Assembly: GCA_017994835.1 (NCBI GenBank)
Contig: JAGOKC010000006.1
Location: 1-46,104 of the forward strand
Length of the DNA: 46,104 bases
Reading direction: 5' to 3'
Origin: Aquabacterium sp.
GTDB lineage: Bacteria; Pseudomonadota; Gammaproteobacteria; Burkholderiales; Burkholderiaceae_C
Below, piece by piece: positions 29,347 through 38,365 of this stretch. Below the pieces are notes generated by a model. That model did no database searches and was not told the origin of the DNA. It saw only the letters and a program-made list of their open reading frames with translations. The position numbers and the translations under genes were made by a program. Each line of letters starts with the position of its first letter. Position 1 is the stretch's first letter.

Positions 29347-32300
29347 GCCAGGCGCTGAACGCTTTGAGTTTCCCGCTGTGGGGTAGTCGCCTGATCGAAG
29401 CCAGCGCGGGCACGGGCAAGACCTGGACGATCGCAGCCTTGTACCTGCGGCTGGTGTTGGGGCATGGGGGGGAAGAAAACGGCTTTCAGCGCCCCTTGCT
29501 GCCGGCCGATATCCTGGTGATGACTTTCACGAGGGCGGCCACCCGTGAACTGTCGGATCGCATTCGAGCACGCTTGGTGGAAGCCGCGCGTTGCTTCCGG
29601 GGTGAGTTGCCAGCCGAGAAACTGGACCCGCTGTTGCAGGATTTGCTGGCGGCTTATCCAGACGAGGCTCAGCGCAGTCAGGCGGCATGGCGCTTGTCGA
29701 TGGCTGCTGAGGGCATGGACGAGGCATCGGTGCATACCATCGACGCCTGGTGTCAGCGCATGTTGCGCGAGCACGCGTTTGACAGCGGATGCTTGTTTGA
29801 CGAAACCCTGGAGCCCGATGCCGACGCTTTGCTGACCGAAGCGGCGCAGGATTACTGGCGTCAGCATTGCTACCAGCTGAGTGGCGATGAGTTGGCGGTG
29901 GTGTTGAGCGTGTGGTCTGACGTGCAGGCTTTGATCCGCGATGTCGGGCGTTTGCATGAGCAGGATCTGCCCGACGGTGCAGGGCGCGGCAGCCTGTCAG
30001 ATTGTTTGCGTGAGAGTTTCGGGCAACGCCGTCAGCGCCTGGATGAGATCAAGGTGGGGTGGGTGCAACGGGCTCAGGGCATGCGCGACTGGTTGGATGC
30101 GCAGACAGCACCTGAGGTGCGCGACTGGGATCGCCGGAAACTGGCCCCCGGGAACTATCGGGGTTGGCTGGAGAAGTTGGTGGCGTGGGCGTCTGACCCT
30201 GACCAGGAAGAACACGGTTTGACCTCGGCGGCGTGTCACCGACTGAGCCCGGAGGGCTTGCTGGAGGCTCGCAAGGCGTCGGCCGGTGGTATCAGCTTGC
30301 CCGATGACTTCGACGCCTTTGCTAAGTTGCTGAACGAGCTGTCAGACCTGCCTGAGGTGCGTACACCGATCAGACTGCATGCCGCTGCCAAGGTAGGGCA
30401 GCGCCTGGTCCATCTGAAGAAGCAGGCCGGAACCTTCGGGTTTGCCGACATGCTGCGCCGACTGGATACGGCTTTGTCTGGCTCGCATGGCGAGATCTTG
30501 CGTCAACGCATGTTGGCCCAGTATCCGGTGGCGATGCTCGACGAGTTTCAGGACACCTCGCCGCTGCAGTACCGCATCTTTGATCAGATCTACCGCACGG
30601 CTGAACACGATCGGAACAGTGCGTTGTTGCTGATTGGCGATCCGAAACAGTCCATCTATGGTTTTCGGGGTGCGGACATTCACAGCTACATGGCAGCGCG
30701 CCGCGCGACCGTGGGCCGACACTACGTGCTGGATACCAACTACCGTTCGACCCACGCCTTGGTGGGGGCGGTGAATGCATGGTTCCGTCAGGCTGAAGAG
30801 CGTGATGGGCCGGGAGCCTTTCTGTTTGGTGAGCCAGGACAGGCTGACGACGTGTTGCCCTTTGTGCCGGTGAAGGCTAAGGGCCGGGATGAGGTGCTGG
30901 TGGGAAACCAAGGCGCACTCCCGGCGGTTCAGGTGGTGCATGCCCTGAATGGCGTGCGAGCCGCCAAGGATGCGCTGCGGCCGTTTGCCGCCTGCTGTGC
31001 CGAGCAGATCGTGCGCTGGCTGAACGACCCCGCTGTGGGTTTTGACCGTGAGGGGCAGTCATGGCAACGCCTGCGGCCCGCCGACGTGGCGGTGCTGGTA
31101 CGTGACGGCAAGGAGGCTGAGGCCATTCGTCGGGAACTGCGGCATCGCAAGGTGTCGTCGGTGTACCTGTCTGACAAGAACTCGGTGTTCTGGAGTGAGG
31201 AGGCTCGTGACCTGTTGCACTGGCTGCGCGCCGTGGCATCGCCTCTGGACGTGCGCCTGGCGCGTGCAGCCCTGGCCACGCGCATGGTGGACCTGAGCCT
31301 GGATGAGTTGGCCCATCTGGCCGTCAACGACGAAGCTTTTGATGCACGCAGCGAAAACCTGCGTGAATTGCACGGCATCTGGCAGAACCAGGGTGTGTTG
31401 ACCATGCTGCGTCAGACCTTGCACCGACTGGCTTTGCCGGCGCGCTGGCTGGCCGAGGCAGGGGGTGAACGCCGCCTGACCAACTACCTGCATCTGGCTG
31501 AACTGCTGCAGAACGCGAGCACCCAACTGGACGGCGAGCAGGCGCTGGTGCGCTGGCTGGGCATGCAGATCGACGAGGGACGTGGTGGCAGCGAGGAGCA
31601 GATCGTGCGCCTGGAGAGCGATGCCGATCTGGTCAAGGTGGTGACAGTGCACAAGAGCAAGGGGCTGGAGTACCCGGTGGTGTGCCTGCCTTTTGCTGCC
31701 TCGCACCGCAAGGTGGAGCCCTCGCGCACACCGTTTGTGCACCTGTTAGACGAGGAGGGACAGCGCCGGTTGGTGCTGAACTTGTCAGACCCGGACGTGA
31801 AAGAGGCGGCCGATCGCGACCGATTGCGTGAAGACCTGCGCCTGTTCTATGTGGCCCTGACGCGAGCGCGGCATGCCGTGTGGATGGGCCTGCCGGCCGT
31901 GGGCGATGTGCGCAACCAGCACTGCACCAACCACCTCAGTGCTTCGGGTTACTTGCTGGTTGGCACTGAACCTTGCGAGTCTCAAGGCGTGTTGGAGCGG
32001 TTGCAGGCCTTGGCTGCGCGGGATGCCAACATCATCTTGCAGCCCCTGCCTTCGCAGCTTGAGCGCACGCCTTTGATGCGCGATGAAGTCGCCGCACCCT
32101 TGGTGGACGCCGAGGTTTACTCCGCGCAGTTTGACCGCCGCTGGACGATCGGCAGTTTTTCGGCGTTGGTGCGATCCTTGGGCAGCATGAGCACGTCGCC
32201 TGCACCCGTGGCCACCTTGCGTCCGGCAGATGACGAGTGGCCCGTGGCTGAGGAGCTTGTCGCTGCCGAAGCTGGCACCGAGTCGCCTCTGCGCACGACG

Positions 32301-33098
32301 GATGGTCAAGCGGCTGCGGCTACTGGGAGCGGGGCACTGCTCGACGCCACACCAGCAGCAACAGCGTCGGCCATTCCTGGCTGGCATCGTTTTACCAAAG
32401 GTGCCGTGGCCGGCAATTTCTTGCACGATCAACTCGAATGGCTGGCGGCAGAGGACTTTGCAGTGACGCGGCCCGATGTGGCCGAACGCCTGCGTCGTCA
32501 GTGTGAGCGCGCGGGCAGACAGGAGCAAGCCGACGATGTGGCGCAATGGCTGCAAGCCGTGGTGAGCCTGCCCTTGCCAGGTGTGGACGCCAGCTTGCAA
32601 GACTTGCAACACCTGTTGCCTGAAATGGAGTTCTGGCTGCCTGCCGGGCGTTTGCAGGCCCACACCGTTGATGCACTGTGCCGCATGCACTTGCTGGACG
32701 GACAAGACCGGCCCGCACTGCCCGAACGTGAACTGCACGGCATGTTGATGGGCTTTGCTGACTTGGTGTTCGAGCACGCAGGGCGCTACTGGGTGCTGGA
32801 TTACAAGTCGAACCACCTGGGCGACCAGGGATCAGCCTACACCCGTGAACGCATGCAGGAGGCGATGGCCGAGCACCGCTACGATGTTCAGTCTGCCATC
32901 TACCTGCTGGCCTTGCACCGCCTGCTGCGCGTGCGACTGGGGGGCGCGTACGAGCCCACCGAACATCTGGGCGGCGCGGTGTATCTGTTCCTGCGCGGCA
33001 TTGACGGACCCCAGTGCGGTGCCTACGTCATGCCGCCTGTGTGGCCCTTGCTGGACGCCCTGGATACCCTGCTGGCCGATGAGGAGCACACGGCATGA
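29343..33098 (+). CDS. recB: Exodeoxyribonuclease V beta chain
   Basis: RecB is the 3'-5' helicase and only nuclease of RecBCD. The 1251-residue protein has Walker A EASAGTGKTWTIAAL near residue 20 and then helicase motifs ILVMTFTRAATRELSDRIR, AMLDEFQDTSPLQYRIFD, GDPKQSIYGFRGADI, TVHKSKGLEYPVVCLP and LFYVALTRARHAV. The C-terminal nuclease motif VLDYKSN has Asp and Lys near residues 1153 and 1155. A low-complexity Ala/Thr linker around residues 970-1010 joins helicase and nuclease. The start overlaps recC and the stop overlaps recD, each by four bases. All motifs look intact, so an active enzyme is expected. Confidence 0.96.
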   Translation: MSQALNALSFPLWGSRLIEASAGTGKTWTIAALYLRLVLGHGGEENGFQRPLLPADILVMTFTRAATRELSDRIRARLVEAARCFRGELPAEKLDPLLQDLLAAYPDEAQRSQAAWRLSMAAEGMDEASVHTIDAWCQRMLREHAFDSGCLFDETLEPDADALLTEAAQDYWRQHCYQLSGDELAVVLSVWSDVQALIRDVGRLHEQDLPDGAGRGSLSDCLRESFGQRRQRLDEIKVGWVQRAQGMRDWLDAQTAPEVRDWDRRKLAPGNYRGWLEKLVAWASDPDQEEHGLTSAACHRLSPEGLLEARKASAGGISLPDDFDAFAKLLNELSDLPEVRTPIRLHAAAKVGQRLVHLKKQAGTFGFADMLRRLDTALSGSHGEILRQRMLAQYPVAMLDEFQDTSPLQYRIFDQIYRTAEHDRNSALLLIGDPKQSIYGFRGADIHSYMAARRATVGRHYVLDTNYRSTHALVGAVNAWFRQAEERDGPGAFLFGEPGQADDVLPFVPVKAKGRDEVLVGNQGALPAVQVVHALNGVRAAKDALRPFAACCAEQIVRWLNDPAVGFDREGQSWQRLRPADVAVLVRDGKEAEAIRRELRHRKVSSVYLSDKNSVFWSEEARDLLHWLRAVASPLDVRLARAALATRMVDLSLDELAHLAVNDEAFDARSENLRELHGIWQNQGVLTMLRQTLHRLALPARWLAEAGGERRLTNYLHLAELLQNASTQLDGEQALVRWLGMQIDEGRGGSEEQIVRLESDADLVKVVTVHKSKGLEYPVVCLPFAASHRKVEPSRTPFVHLLDEEGQRRLVLNLSDPDVKEAADRDRLREDLRLFYVALTRARHAVWMGLPAVGDVRNQHCTNHLSASGYLLVGTEPCESQGVLERLQALAARDANIILQPLPSQLERTPLMRDEVAAPLVDAEVYSAQFDRRWTIGSFSALVRSLGSMSTSPAPVATLRPADDEWPVAEELVAAEAGTESPLRTTDGQAAAATGSGALLDATPAATASAIPGWHRFTKGAVAGNFLHDQLEWLAAEDFAVTRPDVAERLRRQCERAGRQEQADDVAQWLQAVVSLPLPGVDASLQDLQHLLPEMEFWLPAGRLQAHTVDALCRMHLLDGQDRPALPERELHGMLMGFADLVFEHAGRYWVLDYKSNHLGDQGSAYTRERMQEAMAEHRYDVQSAIYLLALHRLLRVRLGGAYEPTEHLGGAVYLFLRGIDGPQCGAYVMPPVWPLLDALDTLLADEEHTA

Positions 33099-35098
33099 GC
33101 TCGATCTGCCCAACCTTGGACCAATGGGCCGAAGCCGGCTGGCTGCGCCGACTGGATGCTGCCCTGTCGGCCTTCCTGGCCGAGCGTGACCCCGACGCGG
33201 CACCCGCAGTGCTGGTGGCAGCGGCCGTGCTGTCGCACATGGAGGGGCGCGGACATACCTGCCTGCCGTTGGCGCATGTGGTGTCGCCCCCGGTGGCCTT
33301 GCTGGCTGGCCCCCCCGAAGCCCAGGCCGCCGTGCACACGCTGTGGGCCGAGTTGCCACCCACCTTGGCCGGCTGGCTGGCCGCCTTGCGTGCCACCCGT
33401 GTGGTGCGGGATGCCCGCCACGACGACGACCAGGGTCAGCCGCTGGTTTTGGGCGGCAGTGAGGCCGCGCCCGTGCTCTATCTGCGTCGCTACTGGGGCT
33501 ACGAATGCCGGGTGGCGCGCCAACTGCGCCAACGGGTGTCGGAGCGTGTGGCTGTGAACGAGGTGGTGACGCGGACCTGGCTGGACCAATTGTTTCCAGC
33601 ACCAGCGCGCTCGGGCACCCCAAACGCCACCCAGGGTGATGCTTTGGCCACCGATTGGCAAAAGTTGGCTTGTGCGGTGGCCTTGCGTGCGCGTCTGTCC
33701 GTCATCACCGGCGGGCCGGGGACGGGCAAGACCTACACTGCGGCACGCCTGCTGGCACTGCTGTTTGCGGTCGATGCCGATGCCCAAAGGTTGCGCGTGG
33801 CGCTGGCCGCGCCAACCGGCAAGGCAGCAGCCCGTTTGAAACAATCCATCGATGCCTCCCTGGTGCAACTGCAAGACGCGCTGGGAGATCGGATCGACTT
33901 GAACAAGTTGAACCAGCGCGTGGGTGCCGCCCGCACCCTGCACGCTTTGCTGGGTGCCCGGCCTGACACACGCCAGTTCCGCCACAACGCCAGCCATCCA
34001 CTGGATGTGGATGTGCTGATCGTGGACGAGGCCTCCATGATCCACCTGGAGATGATGGCAGCCTTGCTGGACGCTTTGCCATCCACCGCACGGGTGATCT
34101 TTCTGGGAGACAAGGACCAACTGGCCTCGGTGGAAGCCGGTGCCGTCCTGGGTGACCTGTGCAGGGATGCCGAGCGGGGTTGCTACGCACCTGAAACCCT
34201 GCGCTACGCACGTGATGTGACCCGGCAGGATCTGGATCTGATCTACCAGGACCACAGCGGTGCTGCGCCCTTGCTGGCCCAGCAAACCGTGATGCTGCGT
34301 GAAAGTCGCCGCTTTGGTGGACCCATTGGCAGGTTGGCCCTGGCGGTGAACCAGGGTGATGTGCGTGCCAGCCAGGCCATCTTGTCTCAAGACAAGACCG
34401 GCGCGGTGCGCAACCTGGCCGCACCTGGCCCCGACGTGGCGGTGGAACTGGCCTTGCATGGTCGATCGCACGCCGAGGGCGGCTATGCAGAGTACCTGCA
34501 GGTGATGGCCACCCGCCCCGCGCCGGCCGACGAGAAGGCCCACACCGAGTGGGTGCGACGTGTGCTGACCGCGTTTGACCGCTTCCGTCTGCTGTGCGCG
34601 GTGCGCGAGGGCGAGTGGGGCGTGGCGGGCATGAACCACGCGGTGCAACAAGCCCTGGCATCTGCAGGCTGGCTCAAACCCTCGGGCGAGTGGTTCGAAG
34701 GGCGACCCGTGATGGTGACCCGCAACGATCCAACGTTGGGCGTGTTCAACGGCGACATCGGCATGACGCTGCGCCCAGCCACGCGTGGAGCTCCTTTGCG
34801 TGCCTACTTCATGGACGGGCCGGAGATCCGTTCGGTGGGCGTCAGTCGCCTGGCCCATGTGGAAACGGCCTTTGCCATGACGGTGCACAAAAGCCAGGGC
34901 TCCGAGTTTCGGCACACGGCTCTGGTCTTGCCGCCTTATGGGCTCGGCATGTTGCAGCGCGAACTGGTGTACACCGGCATCACACGGGCCCGCGAGGCAT
35001 TCACGCTGGTGTCGGCGGCAGAAGGCGCTTTGTCGAGCGCCATTCAGCATCCCACCCAGCGTGCCAGTGGCCTGTTGAGCGTGCTGGCCGAAGACTGA
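33095..35098 (+). CDS. recD: Exodeoxyribonuclease V alpha chain
   Basis: RecD is the 5'-3' helicase motor of RecBCD. The 667-residue protein (E. coli 608) has Walker A ITGGPGTGKTYTAARLLAL near residue 205. It also has AAPTGKAAARLKQSI, DVLIVDEASMIHLEMMA, IFLGDKDQLASVEAGAVLGDL, AMTVHKSQGSEFRHTALVLP and ELVYTGITRAREAFTLV. The N-terminal domain is larger than in E. coli, beginning MSSICPTLDQWAEAGWLRRL. It ends 30 bases before the convergent metY stop. Confidence 0.96.
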   Translation: MSSICPTLDQWAEAGWLRRLDAALSAFLAERDPDAAPAVLVAAAVLSHMEGRGHTCLPLAHVVSPPVALLAGPPEAQAAVHTLWAELPPTLAGWLAALRATRVVRDARHDDDQGQPLVLGGSEAAPVLYLRRYWGYECRVARQLRQRVSERVAVNEVVTRTWLDQLFPAPARSGTPNATQGDALATDWQKLACAVALRARLSVITGGPGTGKTYTAARLLALLFAVDADAQRLRVALAAPTGKAAARLKQSIDASLVQLQDALGDRIDLNKLNQRVGAARTLHALLGARPDTRQFRHNASHPLDVDVLIVDEASMIHLEMMAALLDALPSTARVIFLGDKDQLASVEAGAVLGDLCRDAERGCYAPETLRYARDVTRQDLDLIYQDHSGAAPLLAQQTVMLRESRRFGGPIGRLALAVNQGDVRASQAILSQDKTGAVRNLAAPGPDVAVELALHGRSHAEGGYAEYLQVMATRPAPADEKAHTEWVRRVLTAFDRFRLLCAVREGEWGVAGMNHAVQQALASAGWLKPSGEWFEGRPVMVTRNDPTLGVFNGDIGMTLRPATRGAPLRAYFMDGPEIRSVGVSRLAHVETAFAMTVHKSQGSEFRHTALVLPPYGLGMLQRELVYTGITRAREAFTLVSAAEGALSSAIQHPTQRASGLLSVLAED

Positions 35099-35128
35099 AC
35101 GCGCTGCCCCAAGCGGCGTGGCCTTGTA

Positions 35129-36418
35129 TCAACCTGCTGCAGCCAAGGCTTGCGACAAATCAGCCAACAGGTCGTCAATGTGCTCGATGCCCACGCACAG
35201 GCGCACAGTGTCTTCGGTCACGCCCGTCTTGCCCAACTCCTCGGGCGACAGTTGGCGGTGTGTGGTTGAAGCCGGGTGGGTGGCCAGCGAGCGCACGTCA
35301 CCAATGTTCACCAGGCGCGTGAACAACTGCAGCTTGTCCAGGAAACGCGCACCACCTTCACGGCCACCGGGCACGCCAAAAGTCAGCAACCCCGAGGCCT
35401 GACCCGACAGGTACTTTTGCACCAAGGCGTGGTCTGGATGGTCAGGCAAGCCAGCGTAGTTCACCCACGTCACCGCCGGGTGTGCCTTCAGAAACTCTGC
35501 CACCTTCAGGGTGTTGCTGCTGATGCGGTCCATGCGCAGCCCCAGGGTCTCAATGCCTTGCAGGATCAAGAAGGCGTTGAACGGTGAGATTGCTGCACCA
35601 GTGTTGCGCAGCGGCACCACGCGGGCACGGCCAATGTAGGCGGCAGCGCCCAGTGCTTCGGTATAGACCACGCCGTGGTACGACGGGTCAGGTTCGTTCA
35701 GGCGCTTGAAGCGCGCCTTGTGCTCAGCCCACGGGAACTTGCCCGAGTCAATGATGGCACCACCCAGGCTGTTGCCGTGGCCGCCCAGGTACTTGGTCAG
35801 CGACTGCACCACGATGTCGGCACCGTGCTCGATGGGACGGCACAGATATGGAGAGGGCACCGTGTTGTCCACAATCAGGGGCACACCGTGACGGTGCGCC
35901 ACCTCGGCCAGGCGCGCGATGTCGGTCACATTGCCGGCCGGGTTGCCCAGGGATTCAACGTAGATGGCCTTGGTGCGCTCGTCGATCAGGCTCTCGAAGC
36001 TGTCAGGGTTCTTGTGATCGGCAAAACGCGTTGTGATGCCAAACTGCGGCAGGGTGTGCGCAAACAGGTTGTAAGTGCCGCCGTACAGAGCGGTGGATGA
36101 CACGATGTTGTCGCCCGCCTCGGCAATGGTCTGGATGGCGTAGGTGATGGCCGACTGGCCTGACGCGACGGCCAGGGCACCAATGCCGCCTTCCAGGGCT
36201 GCCACGCGCGCCTCCAGCACGCTGGTGGTTGGGTTCATGATGCGGGTGTAGATGTTGCCCGGAACCTTCAAGTCAAACAGATCTGCGCCGTGCTGGGCGC
36301 TGTCAAAAGCGTAGGCCACGGTCTGGTAAATGGGCACCGCCACCGACTTGGTGGTCGGGTCGGGCGAGTAGCCGGCATGCACGGACAGGGTTTCAAACTT
36401 CCAGTTGGGGTTGCTCAT
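35129..36418 (-). CDS. metY: O-acetylhomoserine sulfhydrylase (aminocarboxypropyltransferase)
   Basis: This PLP enzyme makes homocysteine directly from O-acetylhomoserine and sulfide in methionine synthesis. The 429-residue length and N-terminus MSNPNWKFETLSVHAGYSPDPTTKS are typical of the O-acetylhomoserine group, as are YQTVAYAFDSAQHGADLFDLKVPGNIYTRIMNPT and the late FTRLVNIGDVRSLATHPASTTHRQL. The PLP lysine is Lys209 in SLTKYLGGHG. GGAGACCCAAGA precedes the ATG. The 242-base divergent gap to the rlmN-like gene probably holds both promoters; I saw no recognisable SAM or SAH riboswitch there. Confidence 0.93.
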   Translation of the reverse strand: MSNPNWKFETLSVHAGYSPDPTTKSVAVPIYQTVAYAFDSAQHGADLFDLKVPGNIYTRIMNPTTSVLEARVAALEGGIGALAVASGQSAITYAIQTIAEAGDNIVSSTALYGGTYNLFAHTLPQFGITTRFADHKNPDSFESLIDERTKAIYVESLGNPAGNVTDIARLAEVAHRHGVPLIVDNTVPSPYLCRPIEHGADIVVQSLTKYLGGHGNSLGGAIIDSGKFPWAEHKARFKRLNEPDPSYHGVVYTEALGAAAYIGRARVVPLRNTGAAISPFNAFLILQGIETLGLRMDRISSNTLKVAEFLKAHPAVTWVNYAGLPDHPDHALVQKYLSGQASGLLTFGVPGGREGGARFLDKLQLFTRLVNIGDVRSLATHPASTTHRQLSPEELGKTGVTEDTVRLCVGIEHIDDLLADLSQALAAAG

Positions 36419-36660
36419 TCTTGGGTCTCCATCATTGAAGGTGCGTGCTCAGGTATGGGCGAACGCGGGGCAGGGTGCCACGATAGACGCGGAACGGTGG
36501 CGCGGCAAGGTGTCGGCTTGCGGGCGATCAGTGCACATGCGATCAGAGGCGATGCAGTGTCTCGGTAAAACCACTCGCTTGGCTGAGTGTCCGTCGTACA
36601 GCCCAGACACCTTCCGACCGGAAATATGCCTACACTCACGTCAGATTTTGACTGCCAGCC

Positions 36661-37737
36661 ATGCGCCTCCACACCCTCCGCCAGCGTCTGCGTGACCTGG
36701 GTGCCAAACCCATCCACGAGCAGCGTGTGCTGCGCTTGTGGTCACAGGCCTTGCCCCAAGACAGCGGGCGTCGTCACTTGCAGGATTTTTTGCCCCTGGA
36801 AGTGCGCACCGCCTTGCCCGCGTTGATGGCCGAACTACAGGGATTGGCCCGTTTGCGCTCGCAACACGCAGGCGATGATGGCTCTGCTCGTTTGCTGGTG
36901 GACTTGGCCGATGGTCAGATGGTCGAGAGCGTGCTGCTGCCGCGCGATGGCCTGTGCGTATCCACTCAGATCGGTTGTGCCGTAGGTTGCGTGTTTTGCA
37001 TGACCGGGCGAGACGGTTTGCTGCGCCAGATCGGTAGCGCCGAGATCGTCGCCCAGGTCGCGCTGGCCCGCACGCTGCGTCCGGTCAAAAAAGTGGTGTT
37101 CATGGGCATGGGGGAGCCGTCCCACAACCTCGACAACGTCCTGGAGGCCATTGACCTGCTGGGCACGCTGGGCAACATCGGGCACAAGAATCTGGTGTTT
37201 TCAACCGTGGGGGATGTGCGGGCATTCGAGCGTTTGCCGCTGGGGCGTGTCAAACCGGCTTTGGCCCTGTCCCTGCACTCGACCCGGGCCGAGTTGCGCG
37301 CCCAACTGCTGCCGCGTGCGCCGCGCATCACGCCGCAAGATTTGGTGGAGGAGGGCGAGCGATATGCCCGCGCCACCGGCTACCCCATCCAGTACCAGTG
37401 GACCCTGCTGGAAGGGATCAACGACACCGAGGAGGAACTGGACGGTATCGTGCGTTTGCTCAAAGGCAAGTACGCGCTGATGAACATGATCCCGTACAAC
37501 GACGTGCCGGAGTTGCCCTTCCGTCGTCCATCATGGGAGAAGGCCGCTGCCATAGCCCGCAGCTTGCACCAGCGGGGCGTTCTGACCAAGCTGCGTAACT
37601 CGGCCGGGCAAGATGTGGATGGGGGATGTGGTCAATTGCGAGCCCGTCATACAGCAACGACGGGCCGCAAGGTGGTGCCGATTCAGCCGTTTGATCAACC
37701 GCTTAGCGGGCGCAGTTCAGACCATAGCGACGTTTGA
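36661..37737 (+). CDS. RlmN/Cfr-family radical SAM RNA methyltransferase
   Basis: Members of this family add a methyl group to carbon 2 (RlmN) or 8 (Cfr) of an adenosine in 23S rRNA; RlmN also acts on tRNA. The 358-residue protein keeps all five key cysteines: Cys99 before the cluster, the radical SAM triad Cys106-x3-Cys110-x2-Cys113 (GCAVGCVFCMTG), and Cys323 in GCGQLRA, which carries the methylene intermediate in RlmN. GMGEPSHN and MNMIPYND are also conserved. After the cluster it reads GRDGLLRQIGSAEIVAQV rather than the GFNRNL of standard RlmN, so it may be a paralogue from a separate subgroup. No symbol is given for that reason. Its last 35 bases overlap the convergent DUF2314 gene. Confidence 0.85.
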   Translation: MRLHTLRQRLRDLGAKPIHEQRVLRLWSQALPQDSGRRHLQDFLPLEVRTALPALMAELQGLARLRSQHAGDDGSARLLVDLADGQMVESVLLPRDGLCVSTQIGCAVGCVFCMTGRDGLLRQIGSAEIVAQVALARTLRPVKKVVFMGMGEPSHNLDNVLEAIDLLGTLGNIGHKNLVFSTVGDVRAFERLPLGRVKPALALSLHSTRAELRAQLLPRAPRITPQDLVEEGERYARATGYPIQYQWTLLEGINDTEEELDGIVRLLKGKYALMNMIPYNDVPELPFRRPSWEKAAAIARSLHQRGVLTKLRNSAGQDVDGGCGQLRARHTATTGRKVVPIQPFDQPLSGRSSDHSDV

Positions 37738-38266
37738 GCACTGGCGCGTCCTGCGGTGCTTCCTTCATGACCTGTGCGCAGGTGATGAATTGACCATGCA
37801 TTGTCTTGTTGACCTTGTCCGTGTACATCCAGTCCACAATGTCTTGCGGCTTGAAGTTGTGGTGCATCCGAAATTGCAGGCGCTTCAACACGACAGGGGC
37901 GCTGTTGACAATGCCGACGTAGCCTTTGTCGGTTTTCTCAATCGGCATCAGCCAGATGAACTCTTGCTGTTTGCCTTCGCTCACCAGCACGCGCACGCCG
38001 ACGTTTTCATATTTCGGATTGCCTGATGCCGCGACTTTGAGCACTTCCTTGGCTGATGCACGCGCCCGTTTCATGGCCGCTTTGATGTGTGGTGCCGTCG
38101 GGTCGATGTCCATGACCTGCTGTGCAGGTTTACCTGATGCAGATGACGCAGCCGATGCGGCAGATGCCGCAGCGACGGGTGCCGAGGCTGCACGCGCTTG
38201 TGCCCACGCAGGCGCGGCGCTACACAGCAGGGCAGAAACCAGCAGGGTCAACGAGAGATGGCGCAT
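37703..38266 (-). CDS. Secreted DUF2314-type protein
   Basis: This 187-residue protein has a clear signal peptide (MRHLSLTLLVSALLCSAAPAWA, cleavage expected after AWA) followed by an Ala/Ser-rich spacer. The mature domain has EFIWLMPIEKTDKGYVGIVNSAP and FKPQDIVDWMYTD, resembling the DUF2314 pattern (W-x-polar, G-x-V-x-N-x-P, I-x-DW). Two cysteines, in FITCAQVM and the final GLNCAR, could form a disulfide. The frame extends to 38320, but the ATG at 38266 gives the signal peptide. Its 3' end overlaps the end of the convergent rlmN-like gene. Function unknown. Confidence 0.8.
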   Translation of the reverse strand: MRHLSLTLLVSALLCSAAPAWAQARAASAPVAAASAASAASSASGKPAQQVMDIDPTAPHIKAAMKRARASAKEVLKVAASGNPKYENVGVRVLVSEGKQQEFIWLMPIEKTDKGYVGIVNSAPVVLKRLQFRMHHNFKPQDIVDWMYTDKVNKTMHGQFITCAQVMKEAPQDAPVLKRRYGLNCAR

Positions 38267-38365
38267 GGGCTGAGTACAAAGTTGTGGAACACGCTGAGCC
38301 AGTGTAGGTTGGGTGAACAACGGCCAAGCTAGGGATCATCACCCGTATTGTGGGCCTGGGCCCCT

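Noticed and set aside
36419-36660. Possible SAM or SAH riboswitch upstream of metY
   Set aside because: I could not fold the region into a known riboswitch core; only short generic stems are present.
36661-37737. Reading the radical SAM enzyme as a Cfr antibiotic-resistance gene
   Set aside because: The sequence fits the broad RlmN/Cfr family, but nothing visible favours Cfr over RlmN, and the gene sits among core genes.
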